A DNA stretch of 64,000 bases from Semisulcospira habei (lineage: Eukaryota; Mollusca; Gastropoda; Semisulcospiridae). The stretch is from NCBI GenBank assembly GCA_036245525.1, contig BTPG01000003.1, positions 136,621,582-136,685,581 on the forward strand. The letters run 5' to 3'. Below, one piece after another: positions 47,605 to 58,587 of the stretch (within the stretch, counting starts at the first letter, position 1; each line of letters opens with the position of its first letter). The notes below the pieces were generated by a model that did not search any database, was not told the DNA's origin, and saw only the letters and a list, made by a program, of their open reading frames with translations. The translations under genes and the position numbers were made by a program.

Positions 47605-47815
47605 TTAACCCATTCAGCCCTGACGCACTACAGCAGGAGATGGGTCGACCATGATAATTCAAGGGCAGTGCCAGATTAGCTTGGCGCCCATAGGCGCCAA
47701 GCTAATCTGGCACTACCCTTGAATTATCATGGTCGATCCATATCCTGCAACTGGTGCTTAGTCATTAGATGACGCCTCCAACATTTGGGAAATACGGCCG
47801 TCGGGCTTAATGAGT
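47605..47815. mobile_element. TTAA hairpin MITE, family A, copy in leader-gene intron 1
   Basis: TTAACCCATTCAGCCCTGAC ... GGGCTTAATGAGTTAT, with core 47642-47738 (GACCATGATAATTCAAGGGC and inverse). It directly abuts the next family B hairpin. Confidence 0.78.
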
Positions 47816-47906
47816 TATCTCTTTGGCTGAAGGTAGCGGTTTTTGTCGCGATGATTCCTGCAGGAACCATCGCGACAAAAACCGCTAACGATGGCCAAAG
47901 AGTTAA
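47812..47906. mobile_element. Hairpin MITE, family B, abutting copy
   Basis: TTATCTCTTTGGCTGAAGG ... GATGGCCAAAGAGTTAA, with GCGGTTTTTGTCGCGATGAT and its inverse around CCTGCAGG. The left TTAA has become TTAT at the joint with the family A element. Confidence 0.78.
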
Positions 47907-47912
47907 AATATA

Positions 47913-49079
47913 CTAATGGTCAAAACTTAAGGGCCACCCACTTTTTGTGTCATTGTTTATCGTCGCTGGCACGATTCCAAGAACCTGGAAGGGCAGAAAG
48001 ACGACCCTGCTCAGGACGCCCGCGCTGCACTAGCAGAAGGGAGGACAGATACCTCTGTATGGCGGCTCTCCGCGACCGAACTGTCACGTCAACCACTCTG
48101 CGACGTCAACTGATGCAAGCTGCAAACGTTAACGTCAGCAGAAGCACAGTCTGCCGACGTCTGCGCGAAATTGGCCTGGCTTCATGCAGAGCAGCAGTGA
48201 GAATACCCCTCACTCCAGCTCATCGCTGAGCCCGGGTTGCCTGGTGTCGTCAACATGTGAGGTAGAACAGACTCCAGTGGACTCAGGTTCTGTTTACTGA
48301 TGAGCCACGGTTCACTGTGTCCTTCAACGAAGGCAGGGTCAGGGTCTGAGACGCCAAAGCGAGCGATTCACGGATGGATGCGTCCAAGAGGTGGATCGCT
48401 ACGGAGGAGGCTCAGTCATGGTCTGGGCAGGCTTCAGCAGGGAAGGCAGGACCCCCATTCACGTCATCCGAGGCACCCTGACTGGACTGCGCTATCGTGA
48501 CGAGATTGTGCAGCCCCTCATCCAGCCAGCTCTCCATGCCATAGGCGACAATGCTTTTCTGCGACAACGCTCGACCTTATCGCGCCCGTGTGGTGGATGA
48601 GTACCTTGAGCAACGGGGCATCATGAGGATGGAGTGGTCAGCTCGTTCACCTGATCTGGCTCCCGTCGAGCACCTCTGGGACTTGCTGGGGCAACGTGTA
48701 GTCAGCAACACCCCCCCCCCCCCAACCTCAAAGCGTCCCCCAGCTGACTCAGTTCCTGCATCACGAGTGGGAAGCGATCCCACAACATGTTCTCCGAACC
48801 CTGGTGAACTCCATGCGTCAACGCTGCATTGAATGCTTAGCTGCAAATGGTGGGTACACTCGCTACTGACTGGACCAGTCTTGTGTGACTTTTCAAATGA
48901 GGGGTGGATGAACATTCTAATGTACTGCTATTGTTACAATTGCTTGATTTACTTAAAACTTAAATGAAATTGTTACTGAATAAATTAGCAAAGTACTGAC
49001 TCCAAGTATTGTTACACTATTTGTGTGGTATTGTCGGTGTATCTGCGATAAAAAGTGGCCCTTAAGTTTTGACCATTAG
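47913..49079 (+). mobile_element. Tc1/mariner-like element, copy 2 (internally deleted)
   Basis: TA-flanked (47911-47912, 49080-49081). Ends GGTCAAAACTTAAGGGCCAC and GTGGCCCTTAAGTTTTGACC. Compared with copy 1, the segment encoding the first DNA-binding helices is deleted (CGTCGC joins directly to TGGCACGATTCC near 47966). Confidence 0.87.
47966..48870 (+). pseudogene. Tc1-like transposase, copy 2
   Basis: ARFQEPGRAERRPCSGRPRC, VTSTTLRRQLMQAANVN and SRSTVCRRLREIGLASCRAA are in one frame, with TGA replacing Arg after PAHR. Then come GGSVMVWAGFSREGRTPIHV, IRGTLTGLRYRDEIVQPLIQ and the DNARPYRARVVDEYLEQRGI catalytic Asp region. Frameshifts separate the parts. Confidence 0.82.
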
Positions 49080-49358
49080 TATACTTGACAATCAGAGGCA
49101 GATTCAAGAAAAGAATTGAGATGGAAGAAGTCAGAGCCTAAACCAAATTCTGCCCCCCCCCCCCCCCCCGCCCCCACACACACCAAAACAAAAGCAAAAC
49201 AACAACAAAACCCGAACAAATAACAAACAAACAAATAAACATAAAACACATAACAGATTATCATATTCATAATTATGTAGACATACATGTATTGAGACAG
49301 GCAGATTTATAAATAAACGGAGAAACTGACTGCTTTCATTGCGTATAATTTGTACTCT

Positions 49359-49479
49359 ACCGAACACAGAGACCTGCAAACTTAAAAGAATATCGCTTGG
49401 AATTAGCTTTATTTTTCAGTCACGTGCGAAGCAAAAGTGAGTTTATGTTTTTGGCCAGTGGTCATCCGTCCGTCTGCCG
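49359..49479 (+). repeat. 121-bp direct repeat, left copy
   Basis: Starts ACCGAACACAGAGACCTGC, includes the pearl left flank CAGTCACGTGCGAAGCAAAA, and ends CGTCCGTCTGCCG. It recurs at 51260-51380 with one visible mismatch and exactly brackets the LINE. Confidence 0.88.
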
Positions 49480-51259
49480 CCCACCGCTGAAGAGACCCTC
49501 ACAGCCATCCACCAGCTCAAGAGTGGCAAAGCAGCAGGCATTGATGGAATACCGCCAGAGATCTGGAAACATGGAGGCACAGCACTGCACAACAAGCTCC
49601 ATGACCTCTTTCTCTGCTGCTGGGAGGAAGGAACACTACCAAAAGATCTCCGTGATGCAGTCGTTATCACCCTGTACAAGAACAAAGGCGAGAAGTCTGA
49701 CTGTTCCAACTATCGGGGAATTACCCTGCTGACCATTGCTGGGAAAATCCTTGCAAGGCTGCTCCTGAATCGGCTGGTACCTGCCATCGCTGAAGACCAA
49801 CTCCCAGAGGGCCAGTGTGGCTTCAGAGCAAACAGGAGCACCACCGATATGGTCTTTGTGCTGAGACAGCTACAGGAGAAGTGCCGCGAGCAGAACAAAG
49901 GGCTGTGCGTAACATTTGTCGACCTAACAAAAGCGTTCGACACTGTGAGCAGGCAAGGCATGTGGCAGATCCTGGAGCGACTTGGCTGTCCCCCAAAGTT
50001 CCTCAACATGATTGTCCAGCTACACGAGGACCAGCAAGGCCAGGTCAGACTCAACAATGACCTCTCAGAACCATTCCCTATTCTCAACGGCGTAAAGCAG
50101 GGCTGCGTGCTGGCACCGACCCTCTTCACCATCTTTTTTAGCATGATGTTGAAGCAGGCCACAGTGGACCTCGATGATGACGATGCAGTGTACATCAGGT
50201 ATCGTCTCGATGGCAGCCTGTTCAACCTCAGACGACTGCAGGCCCACACGAAAACCCTAGACCAACTGATTCGTGAGCTGCTTTTTGCTGATGATGCTGC
50301 CCTCGTTGCACACACAGAGAGAGCCCTGCAGCGCATCACGTCTTGCTTCGCAGATGCTGCCCAGCTCTTTGGACTCGAGGTCAGTCTGAAAAAGACAGAG
50401 GTCCTCCATCAGCCGGCACCCAAGACAGTGTATCGCCCTCCTCACATCACCATTGGCGAGTCTGAACTAAAGTCAGTGCACCAGTTTACTTACCTTGGCT
50501 GCATTATCACGTCGGACGCCAAGCTGGACAAGGAGCTTGACAGCAGGCTGGCAAAAGCGAACAGCGCTTTCGGGCGACTTTTCAAGCGGGTGTGGCACAA
50601 TCAACAGCTGAAAACAGGCACCAAGATCAGCGTGTACAGAGCTGTGGTCCTCACCACCCTGCTGTATGGTTCCGAGTCCTGGGCCCTCTACCGCAGCCAA
50701 CTACGACTCCTCGAACGCTTCCACCAGCGCTGCCTGCGTACCATCCTGGGCATTCACTGGAGTGACTATGTCACCAACGTCGAGGTCCTTGAACAGGCTG
50801 AAACTGTGAGCATCGACGCTTTGCTGCTGCAGACACAGCTCCGCTGGGCGGGGCATGTCTCCAGGATGGAGGATCATCGCCTACCAAAGATCACCCTGTC
50901 GGACACCGTGACAGAGGGGCACCAAAGAAGAGATACAAAGACTGTCTCAAGAAGTCACTTAGTGCCTGCCAAATCGACCACCACCAGTGGTCTTCGCTTG
51001 CTGCGGACCGTGACACCTGGCGCTCCACCATTTACAAGGCAGCTGTCTCCTTTGAGGACTCTCACAGAGCTAGCCTTAAGGACAAGCGGCTCAGGAGAAA
51101 AAACAGAGATGCCGCAGCTCAGAACCCTGGCCATACCTTCCCCTGCAGCCACTGCGGTCGAACCTGCCTGTCTCGGATTGGCCTCCGCAGCCACGAACAA
51201 GCCTGCAGACGTCCTGGGCAACTCCTATAAAATCTTCGTTCGCGAAGTCAAGCCAAGAG
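49480..51259 (+). mobile_element. 5'-truncated LINE between 121-bp direct repeats
   Basis: The endonuclease portion is missing; the sequence starts inside the polymerase ORF (TLTAIHQLKSGKAAGIDGIP) and ends after the C-terminal zinc-finger-like segment. Its 3' side is followed by the second copy of the 121-bp repeat, so the repeats behave as a very long target-site duplication. Confidence 0.78.
49491..51240 (+). pseudogene. LINE reverse transcriptase (non-LTR), 5'-truncated
   Basis: Reads in one long frame: KSGKAAGIDGIPPEIWKHGG, NYRGITLLTIAGKILARLLL, QCGFRANRSTTDMVFVL, CVTFVDLTKAFDTVSRQG (first catalytic Asp), GVKQGCVLAPTLFTIFF, ELLFADDAALVAHT (FADD catalytic pair) and SLKKTEVLHQPAP, then the thumb with LTTLLYGSESWALYRSQL and LRWAGHVSRMEDHRLPK. 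Near 50925 a small loss shifts the frame; the other phase continues KKRYKDCLKKSLSACQIDHH and FPCSHCGRTCLSRIGLRSHE, a C2H2-like tail. Catalytic motifs are intact. LINE clade not assigned by me. Confidence 0.85.
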
Positions 51260-51380
51260 ACCGAACACAGAGACCTGCAAACTTAAAAGAATATCGCTTG
51301 GAGTTAGCTTTATTTTTCAGTCACGTGCGAAGCAAAAGTGAGTTTATGTTTTTGGCCAGTGGTCATCCGTCCGTCTGCCG
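51260..51380 (+). repeat. 121-bp direct repeat, right copy
   Basis: Same as 49359-49479 except an A/G difference in CTTGGARTTAGC. It then runs on into more pearl sequence (TCCGCCGTCCGCCGCGATAA), showing it is the native target continuing to the right. Confidence 0.88.
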
Positions 51381-51770
51381 TCCGCCGTCCGCCGCGATAA
51401 ACTTTAACGTTGCCGTTTTCTCGGAGACTATTCATGCCACAATCTTCAAACTTAATAATAATAATATAGTAATAAGGAAGATTTATAAGGCGCCTATACA
51501 TGGTAAGATGCACTAACTTGTGGCACATCCGTTCTAAACATACCAATATGAGTGACATCCTCGAAGGTCAAGGTCATAGGGGATCAGCAAATAGGTTAGA
51601 AATTGCCATATTTTGACAAAATTGTTTTTTTCTCAAATACTATTTGCAACTTCAAACTCAAACTTGGTATAAAGATACCTGATGGCAAGACCTATCTATG
51701 CATACTAATTTGGTTGACCCATTGAAAAGGTCTAGGGTCACAAGAGCTCAGGAAATGGGTGTGTTCTCAG
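51321..51770. mobile_element. Pearl-like element, copy 2 (truncated right)
   Basis: Left flank CACGTGCGAAGCAAAAGTGA, a short unrelated (AAT)n-containing stretch near 51452-51472, then about 1.5 core units (CTCAAATACTATTTGCAACT, GATACCTGATGGCAAGACC). No right flank seen. Confidence 0.6.
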
Positions 51771-51929
51771 TATATATCTAGACAGAAAAAAATATGATCA
51801 GCCTTAAGTTTTCTTTGTTTTAAAATGCAGGATATCATATTTTCCAATTGTTTCGTCATATTCATACATACATATTACTTGAACTTTTTGTCTTTCCCTC
51901 TCATTCTCTATTTCCCTTTTCCTTGCCAG

Positions 51930-52099
51930 ACCGTTTATTAAAAAGAGGAGGCAAGAAACCTCCGCCGCCGGATGGTGACTACTGCCCCCCCTCCCACTAT
52001 CAACAAGCCGGAAAGGGCAAGGCAGCTGAAAGTGAGGTCGCCGAACAGGACCACATGTGCGCAACGTGTAACTGCAAAGTGCCACCACGTACGCATTAG
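51930..52099 (+). CDS. Exon-like block 2 of the leader gene (terminal or cassette)
   Basis: The acceptor TTTTCCTTGCCAG ends at 51929. Joined in phase 1 it reads RLLKRGGKKPPPPDGDYCPP, SHYQQAGKGKAAESEVAEQ and DHMCATCNCKVPPRTH before TAG 52097-52099. A weak in-frame donor (CAC|GTACGC at 52089) would make it a symmetric 159-bp cassette. The CATCNC motif suggests metal or disulfide chemistry (inference only). No family recognised. Confidence 0.4.
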
Positions 52100-52135
52100 T
52101 TTGACGAGCAGTGTACATATGTTTTTATTAAATAT

Positions 52136-52340
52136 TTAACCCATGTAGCCCCGACGCACTACATTGGCAGAGAAGGATCGACCATGATAATTCAAGGGCT
52201 GTGCCAGATTAGCTAAAGGCGCCAGGATAATCTGGCACTACCCTTGATTTATTATGGTTGATCCGCCTCCTGAACTGGTACGTATGCGTTTGGTGACACC
52301 TCCAAAATTTTGAAAATGCGGCATTGAGGTTAAATGGGTT
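52136..52340. mobile_element. Degenerate family A hairpin MITE
   Basis: TTAACCCATGTAGCCCCGAC, core GACCATGATAATTCAAGGGC and its decayed inverse, end GAGGTTAAATGGGTT. The central loop is partly deleted. Confidence 0.65.
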
Positions 52341-52589
52341 CTATGCAGAGAGGAGTTGGTTGACTGATTGATTGATTAGTCGACCAATCAACTGAATCAT
52401 TAACCCCATTGTGCATGCAGCCACCGGTACTGGTTTCACTACCAGAGGCTGCATGCAAAAAAAACAGTAAATGGTAGTCTGAAAACAGTACCGGTAGCTG
52501 AATGCCCATGTGCACTGATCCGTGATTACACTCCGGGCAGGCAGGCTGATCCAGGCTGCATCAGTCCGGCTGGTGGATTTACTAATCGA

Positions 52590-52591
<2 letters not shown>

Positions 52592-52625
<34 letters not shown>

Positions 52626-52706
52626 GTGTGTTTGTACCACGGCGTGTGTGTGTGTGATGGTGTTTGTGTGTGTGGTGTATGTATGTGTGTGCGCGCGCGC
52701 GCGTGT

Positions 52707-52786
<80 letters not shown>

Positions 52787-52788
52787 TT
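52592..52788. repeat. Compound (GT)n / (GC)n microsatellite
   Basis: Long GT runs with GTTT and GCGCGC interruptions over about 200 bp. Confidence 0.93.
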
Positions 52789-53011
52789 TATGTATCCACT
52801 GGAGTTGGTCTATGGTTTGAAGGTTAGATAGAAATACCGATTGTACGAATCAGTCAGTGATTGATAGACTGACCTATAGATTGATTCACTGAATGTATGG
52901 ACGGACGGACCGAAGCACTGCCGTCTATTCATACGGGTGACGAACGTGACAGATGGAAAAGATTATACACATATCAGGCTGACTCTTGCCTCTATTCTCT
53001 GTGTCTTGTAG

Positions 53012-53319
53012 CCGGCCATGGAACAGCCAGGCTGAGAGCCTTCCTCACACAAGCGGCACCCGTGATGGCCGGGGCCATAGCAGCCATGATCGCGGGGCCC
53101 CTGTTCATCAGGGCGCTGGGGTTCACCCGTGAAGGCCTCAGAGAGTGGTCTCTTGCCAACTACTGCTATCACCTTGGCTATGACGGTTTCAACAAGAAAG
53201 AGTACTTGGTTTTGGCTCTGTTGGGAGGAGGACTGGCATACTGGCTGCCACGGTATTTCGTCAAGCGAGGCATCAAGCCGGGAGCCGCGGCGACTCCATT
53301 GGTGAAACCGAAAGGTTAG
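53012..53319 (+). CDS. Exon-like block 3: IFI27/ISG12-like hydrophobic segment (tentative)
   Basis: The acceptor GTCTTGTAG ends at 53011. In phase 1 it reads GHGTARLRAFLTQAAPVMAG, AIAAMIAGPLFIRALGFTRE, GLREWSLANYCYHL, then EYLVLALLGGGLAYWLPRYF and ends PLVKPKG before TAG 53317-53319. GAIAAMIAGPLFIRALGFT resembles the ISG12/IFI27 pattern GAxAAxxAxPLxxxALGFTxxG; members of that family occur in mitochondria. The second half does not match. A donor AAAG|GTTAGC (53315) keeps phase 1, so it may instead be a 303-bp cassette running on to the 57889 block (KPK-G-SLLEEE). A (GT)n tract follows at once. Confidence 0.45.
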
Positions 53320-53320
53320 C

Positions 53321-53321
<1 letters not shown>

Positions 53322-53406
<85 letters not shown>
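53322..53406. repeat. (GT)n microsatellite at an exon border
   Basis: About 42 uninterrupted units beginning within ten bases of the possible donor at 53315. Confidence 0.97.
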
Positions 53407-53408
<2 letters not shown>

Positions 53409-54127
53409 ATAGTGTGCTGGTCTGTTATATTTTTGACCTTTCGGCCGCTCTAGCATCATTCTGGCTGGGAAACGATTATTACTGTATGATTGAACTTGGA
53501 GTGTTTCTCTCCAAAACCTTGACATACTTTATATTATTTTTAGCACATATTCAAGGCCGCGGCGCGGCGCGGCGCTGTGAAGAAACGATTATTGTTTTTA
53601 TTTCCAAATTCCCACTGACAAAACTTTGAAAGTGTACTCAGTGGCAAATGCAGTCTTTCAATATCACCGTCGGCCAAACGACAAACACAAATTAAAGCCC
53701 TGCCCTAAATGCACTCGGATACGAGGTTTTGATGTACATTGGACAATGCTGCTCTCACGCTAGGGCTAGCCCGCACGTGAGTCACTCATTGGCGTCTTTG
53801 GAAGCGCGGCAAAAGGGTTACTAATGAGTAATGTTTTCCCAGTGCGCAAAGGCCATCGGCGACGTCGGCCTTGTGGCCTTTTGCGCGCATTGGGATGATA
53901 GCCGATATTGATTTCCCTCAAAAATAGCTCAAACGCCGCCACCAAAACACGGTCGTGATCGTGGGAAAGGCTAGGATTTTGGCTCACGTGCGAAGCAGTG
54001 AGTCTATGTTCTGGGCCAGTGGTCGTCAGTCCATCGTCTGTCCGGCATCTGCCGTCGGCCATCCGTTGTGAACTTTAACGTTGGCATTTTCACGGAGACT
54101 ATTCATGCAACAGTCTTCAAACTTGGC

Positions 54128-57096
54128 CTGTATGTTAATGAACGGTGGTGTAGCAAGTCAAGCGTAATAGGTTAGGAAACAGCTTACAACACGTGATGTA
54201 GACTTATTGTCAGTTTCACTCAGACCCCGTTATCTCCCCCGTGAGTTTGGTCAGATCTTTGTAACGGTCCTCTACACCCCCCCCCCCCCCCTCACTCCAA
54301 CCCCTCCCACGCCTCAGCCCAGATAGCAGATGTGATTAGAGAGTTACAGCTTATCTCCCCTGACGCCCCCAACCTTGCAGGTGACTTTAACGACTGTGAC
54401 TTACGCACGAGCATACCGACTTTTCACCAGTACGTGACTGTCCCCACTCACAAGAACAAGACGTTAGATTTAGTGTATGGAAACGTTCCCAATGCATACC
54501 GATCGTTTGTCCTCCCTCCCGTAGGTAACTCTGACCACAATACTGTGTTTCTTGTCCCAGCATACAAACCCAAAATCCAGACAGAGCCCATAGTGAAGAA
54601 GTTAGTTAAGGTGTGGTCTAAGGATAGTGTAGAACAGTTGCAGGGGTGTTTTGAGTGTACAGATTGGGACGTGTTTCTTGATTCTAGTGCCAGTGTAGAC
54701 GAAGCTACTGAAGTAACTTCTGACTATGCGAATTTCTGTAAAGATATGATTATTCCATCTAAGACAGTGACATTGTATCCCAACAACAAACCATGGATTT
54801 CAAAGTCTCTCATAGCCACATTGAATGAGAAAAAAGTTGCATTTCAGACTGGAGACAGAATAGAAAGGAAAGCAGTACAGAATAAATTGAGGAAGCAGAT
54901 TTTAGACGCTAAGAAAAAGTATAAAGAGAAAGTAGAGTCACAGTTTGAATCAGGTAGCTTAGCAGATGCATGGAAAGGACTTAAAACTTTATCAGGCCAC
55001 AATAAATCAAAATTCAGTAGCAATAGCATGCCAATGAAAGAACAAACTGAATTTTCTGAAAAACTGAATGAGTTCTATTGTAGATTTGAGAAAGATGATC
55101 TGAAGGATGATTTAGATAGCATGATTTCCCAGCTTGAAGTAAATGTGGCAGGCAATGTTGATGAAGACTTTGAGATCCATGGCAAGGCGGTTGAGAAGCT
55201 TTTTTAGCAAACTGAATGTTAAGAAAGCAGTAGGCCCTGATAATATTTGCGGTAGAGTTTTGAGAGTATGTGCCAGTCAATTGTCTGTTGTTTATAGCCG
55301 TTTGTTTAGCTGGTCTCTGAAGGATTGCACTGTACCTAGGCTCTGGACACATCTACAGTCTGCCCTGTCCCCAAGAACAACAAGCCCAAGACACTCAATG
55401 ACTATCGCCCTGTAGCTCTCACCTCTATAGTAATGAAGTGCTTTGAGCGTGTTGTCCTTTCTAGACTGCTCGATCAGGTCAAGCCCTATCAAGATCCTTT
55501 CCATTTTGCATACAAGCAAAACAGATGTACTGATGACGCCACACTCACACTCCTGCACCATGCATACACACATTTAGAAAAACCTGGCTCTTTTGTACGC
55601 ATTCTTTTTATAGACTTTTCTTCAGCCTTCAACACTATACAACCCTATCTCATAGCTCAAAAACGTCTCTGTTACAACGTATCGCCAAGGTTTATCCTAT
55701 GGATTGTCAACTTCCTTGTAAATAGGACCCAGTCAGTTCGCTTTCAAACAGCTCTCTCATCCCTTAGGTCCACTTCCATAGGCGCCCCTCAAGGTACAGT
55801 TCTCGCCCCTGTGCTGTTCACACTGTACACTAACGATTGTAGTGGCACTGACTCTACCCTTCTTATAAAATACTCGGATGACACTGCCTTAGAAGATCTC
55901 TCCAATAATGATGCGACTTACTTTGCAGAAGTAGAACGTTTTAGTGTTTGGTGTAAAGATAATTTTCTAGACCTAAATGTGAGTAAGACCAAGGAACTAC
56001 TGATAGACTTTCGAAGAAACCCTGCCCCTGTCCCTGTTCTGATGATCGATGATGTGTCTGTTGAGCGTGTGACTGAGTATAAGTATCTTGGAACAGTCAT
56101 AGATGATAAGTTGTCCTTTAACGCAAACACCACCCTCATACACAAGAAATGTCAGTCACGCATCTACTGCCTCCAGAAACTCAGGAAGCTGAATGTGAAC
56201 CCCTCTGTCCTTCAAACTTTTTACTGCTCTTTTATTGAGTCTGTCATCACTTTCGGTTCTGTGTGCTGGTATGGAGGTCTGAGTGTGAAGAACAAGAACA
56301 CCCTGGCACGAATGGTAAACATCTGCAGCAAAGTGACTGGCAGTAAGCAAAACAGTGTGGAGTCCCTGTATGAACAGCGTGTGGTGAGAAAGGGTAGGCG
56401 GATAGCTTCAGACAGATCCCATGTCCTTGCCCACCTCTATGAACTCCTCCCCTCTGGCCGCAGACTCCGCACGCACAAAGCTAGAACACTTAGACTACAG
56501 CACAGTTTCATCCCCAAATCCATCACTCTAAGCAATCTGTAGGTACATCCACGCATACCCAACCCTAACTCCTCCCCCTATCCCCCTTTACCTGTGCAAT
56601 CAGTAGGAATGGAGCTTGTTGATTTTTGAGAAGTGATTATATTGTGTTTTATTTGGTGGTGAACATGTACATACTGGGATTGCTGTTACTGAGTGTTTAC
56701 CCACTAATTATTTTACTACGGTAGACTCTAATTATGCAGCTTGTGTAATAATGTGTAGTAATGTACTGTGACGTTTGTATAATAAGTAGTGAGGGTTAGG
56801 ACTAGTTTGAAACACACGTATTATGTATGCATATGTAGAGGTGGGTGTGAATGTATAGGTGCCGCTCAGTTCAGTCCATAAAAGATGTTTGTGTGAGATG
56901 TGTAAGAGTTATGTGTACAGATTTTGTAGTGTTTACTTTATATCCATTTGGAATTTGTAGCTATGCAAGTGCAGGGAGAAAATGTTCATAATTATGCTAT
57001 AATGTTTGTATGTCTTGTTTGTACTATTTGTTATAAATGTACCACAACCGAATTTCTCTTTTCGAGATAATAAAGTACTCTTATTCTTATTCTTAC
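54128..57096 (+). mobile_element. CR1/L2/Rex1-like LINE inserted in a pearl-like element
   Basis: 5'-truncated within the endonuclease domain. It has a polymerase ORF and a 3' UTR ending in TTCTTATTCTTATTCTTAC, a short microsatellite tail like that of the L2/CR1 group rather than poly(A). Insertion splits the pearl core between CTTGGCC and CATTGCGGCAAG. Confidence 0.75.
54332..56542 (+). pseudogene. CR1-group LINE ORF2: endonuclease end and reverse transcriptase
   Basis: The first frame 54332-55207: NLAGDFNDCDL, KTLDLVYGNV and GNSDHNTVFLVP (last endonuclease motif, catalytic SDH), then a coiled linker. A frameshift near 55200 leads to KLNVKKAVGPDNICGRVLRV, and a second near 55360 leads to the frame 55433-56542: KCFERVVLSRLLDQ, FAYKQNRCTDDA, ILFIDFSSAFNTIQP (catalytic Asp), GAPQGTVLAPVLFTLYTNDC, LIKYSDDTALED (YSDD pair), KTKELLIDFR, YKYLGTVIDDKLSF and the C-terminal LLPSGRRLRTHKARTLRL. 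Catalytic residues are intact, with two frameshifts. Recent-looking copy. Confidence 0.85.
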
Positions 57097-57888
57097 ATTG
57101 CGGCAAGACCTTTCTAAATATACCAATTTCATTGACTTCTTTCAAAGGGCAAGGTCACAGGGAATCAGGAAACAAGCCAACAAGAGCCATATTTTGAAAC
57201 ATTTGTTTTTCCTCAAATATTATTCACAACTTCAAACCCAAACTCTGGCGTTTGTAAGACCTTTCTATGCATGCTAATTTGGATGACCCCTGGGAAAGGT
57301 CAAGGGTCTTCAAGGGACCAGGAAATAGGTTTTAAAAAATAGCCATATTTTTAAAAGATGTTTTTTTCTCAAATACTGTTCACAACTTCAGACCTAAACT
57401 TGGTACAGAGATACCTGATATTAAGACCCTTCCTATGCATACTAATTTGAATGACCCCTCGGAAAGGTCAAGGGTCACAAGAGATCAGGAAATAGGCCAG
57501 AAATAGCTTACAAATTGTTTTTCTCAAATGCTGTTTACAACTTCAAACCCAAACTTGGTCCAGAGATACCTGATGGTAAGACCTTTGTGTAGAATTTTAG
57601 TTTATATCAGCACTTTTGCAAAACTGTTATACCAAATTTGTCAGAAAGGTAGCTGACAAGACGTTTCTATAAATACTATTTTGGTTGACTACTCGCAAAG
57701 GTCAAGTTTCACGGGAAATTGACAAAAGTGTGAAAAATGCATAAAATGCAGAAAACATGGATTTCGCAAGTACAAAAGCCAACCCTTCACTCACGTTAGA
57801 ACTGGCTCATTCATGCACGTGAGCCTTAAGAGCTTTGTCATTCTTGTTACTGTTTGCATGTATTACATATGCCGATCACCTTCCACAG

Positions 57889-58007
57889 GCTCTTTATTAG
57901 AGGAAGAAATGTTTGCATACGTTGACTTTGCTTCTCCTCCACAGAGAATTTGGGCAGATTTACGACCAACTTACAGAACAACGGTAAAAAGGACAAAGAT
58001 GCTTTAA
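57889..58007 (+). CDS. Exon-like block 4 of the leader gene (terminal)
   Basis: The acceptor CACCTTCCACAG ends at 57888. In phase 1 it reads SLLEEEMFAYVDFASPPQRI, then WADLRPTYRTTVKRTKML before TAA 58005-58007. It can follow either the leader (47578) or block 3 (53314). A possible donor at 57984 (ACG|GTAAAA) exists. No family recognised. Confidence 0.4.
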
Positions 58008-58587
58008 AAAGAAAGAATTAAAGACATCATTGACTGGTGTATTTTGTTTCTTTCCATCAACTTGTATTTATTTCTTTTAGACGGCAATAAGACCGATACA
58101 AAAACAAATACTGTAATATTGTATCACGCGCGATAGCCAAAATGACGTAAGAGTTCGCGTCTCAACGAAAAAGTCAAGTACATGTAGTTGTATGTCTGTG
58201 TGTCTATTGTGAAAAAAAGTTGTAAGCCGAATAGTAGACTAGGTGGTTCTTCTCCTTTCAAGGCGTGTGTCGGTTTCTGTCTGGAATTTCTGTGCCTTTT
58301 ACACGCTTTGAAGTCAACTTTTTGTCTGAATGTTGTCTAGTAGTTCTTGTTTCCGAAATACCAACAATTCTCAGTCTGGTGTGGCATGTTTCCCTCTAAA
58401 CAGAAAATTTTAATTTCATCGGATGGTGGTTTGCTTTTAAAACTCGTCCTGCTAACACAGCCAGGTCTTAGAACACCTAAGCCGGTTGTATGGAAATGAC
58501 CAACAAAGAAAGAAACGCGGTCATGAATGGCTAAAACAAACAACAGACAATAAATGAAAAGAAAAGGGGAGACTGCCAGTGCTAATA

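Larger units (their letters stand above)
53972..57840. mobile_element. Pearl-like element, copy 3, split by a LINE
   Basis: The left part 53972-54127 (GGCTCACGTGCGAAGCAGTG ... TTCAAACTTGGCC) and right part 57097-57840 (TTGCGGCAAGACCTTTCTAA ... GCACGTGAGCCTTAAGAGC) rejoin into one element when compared with copies 1 and 4. The right part has several core units. Confidence 0.68.
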
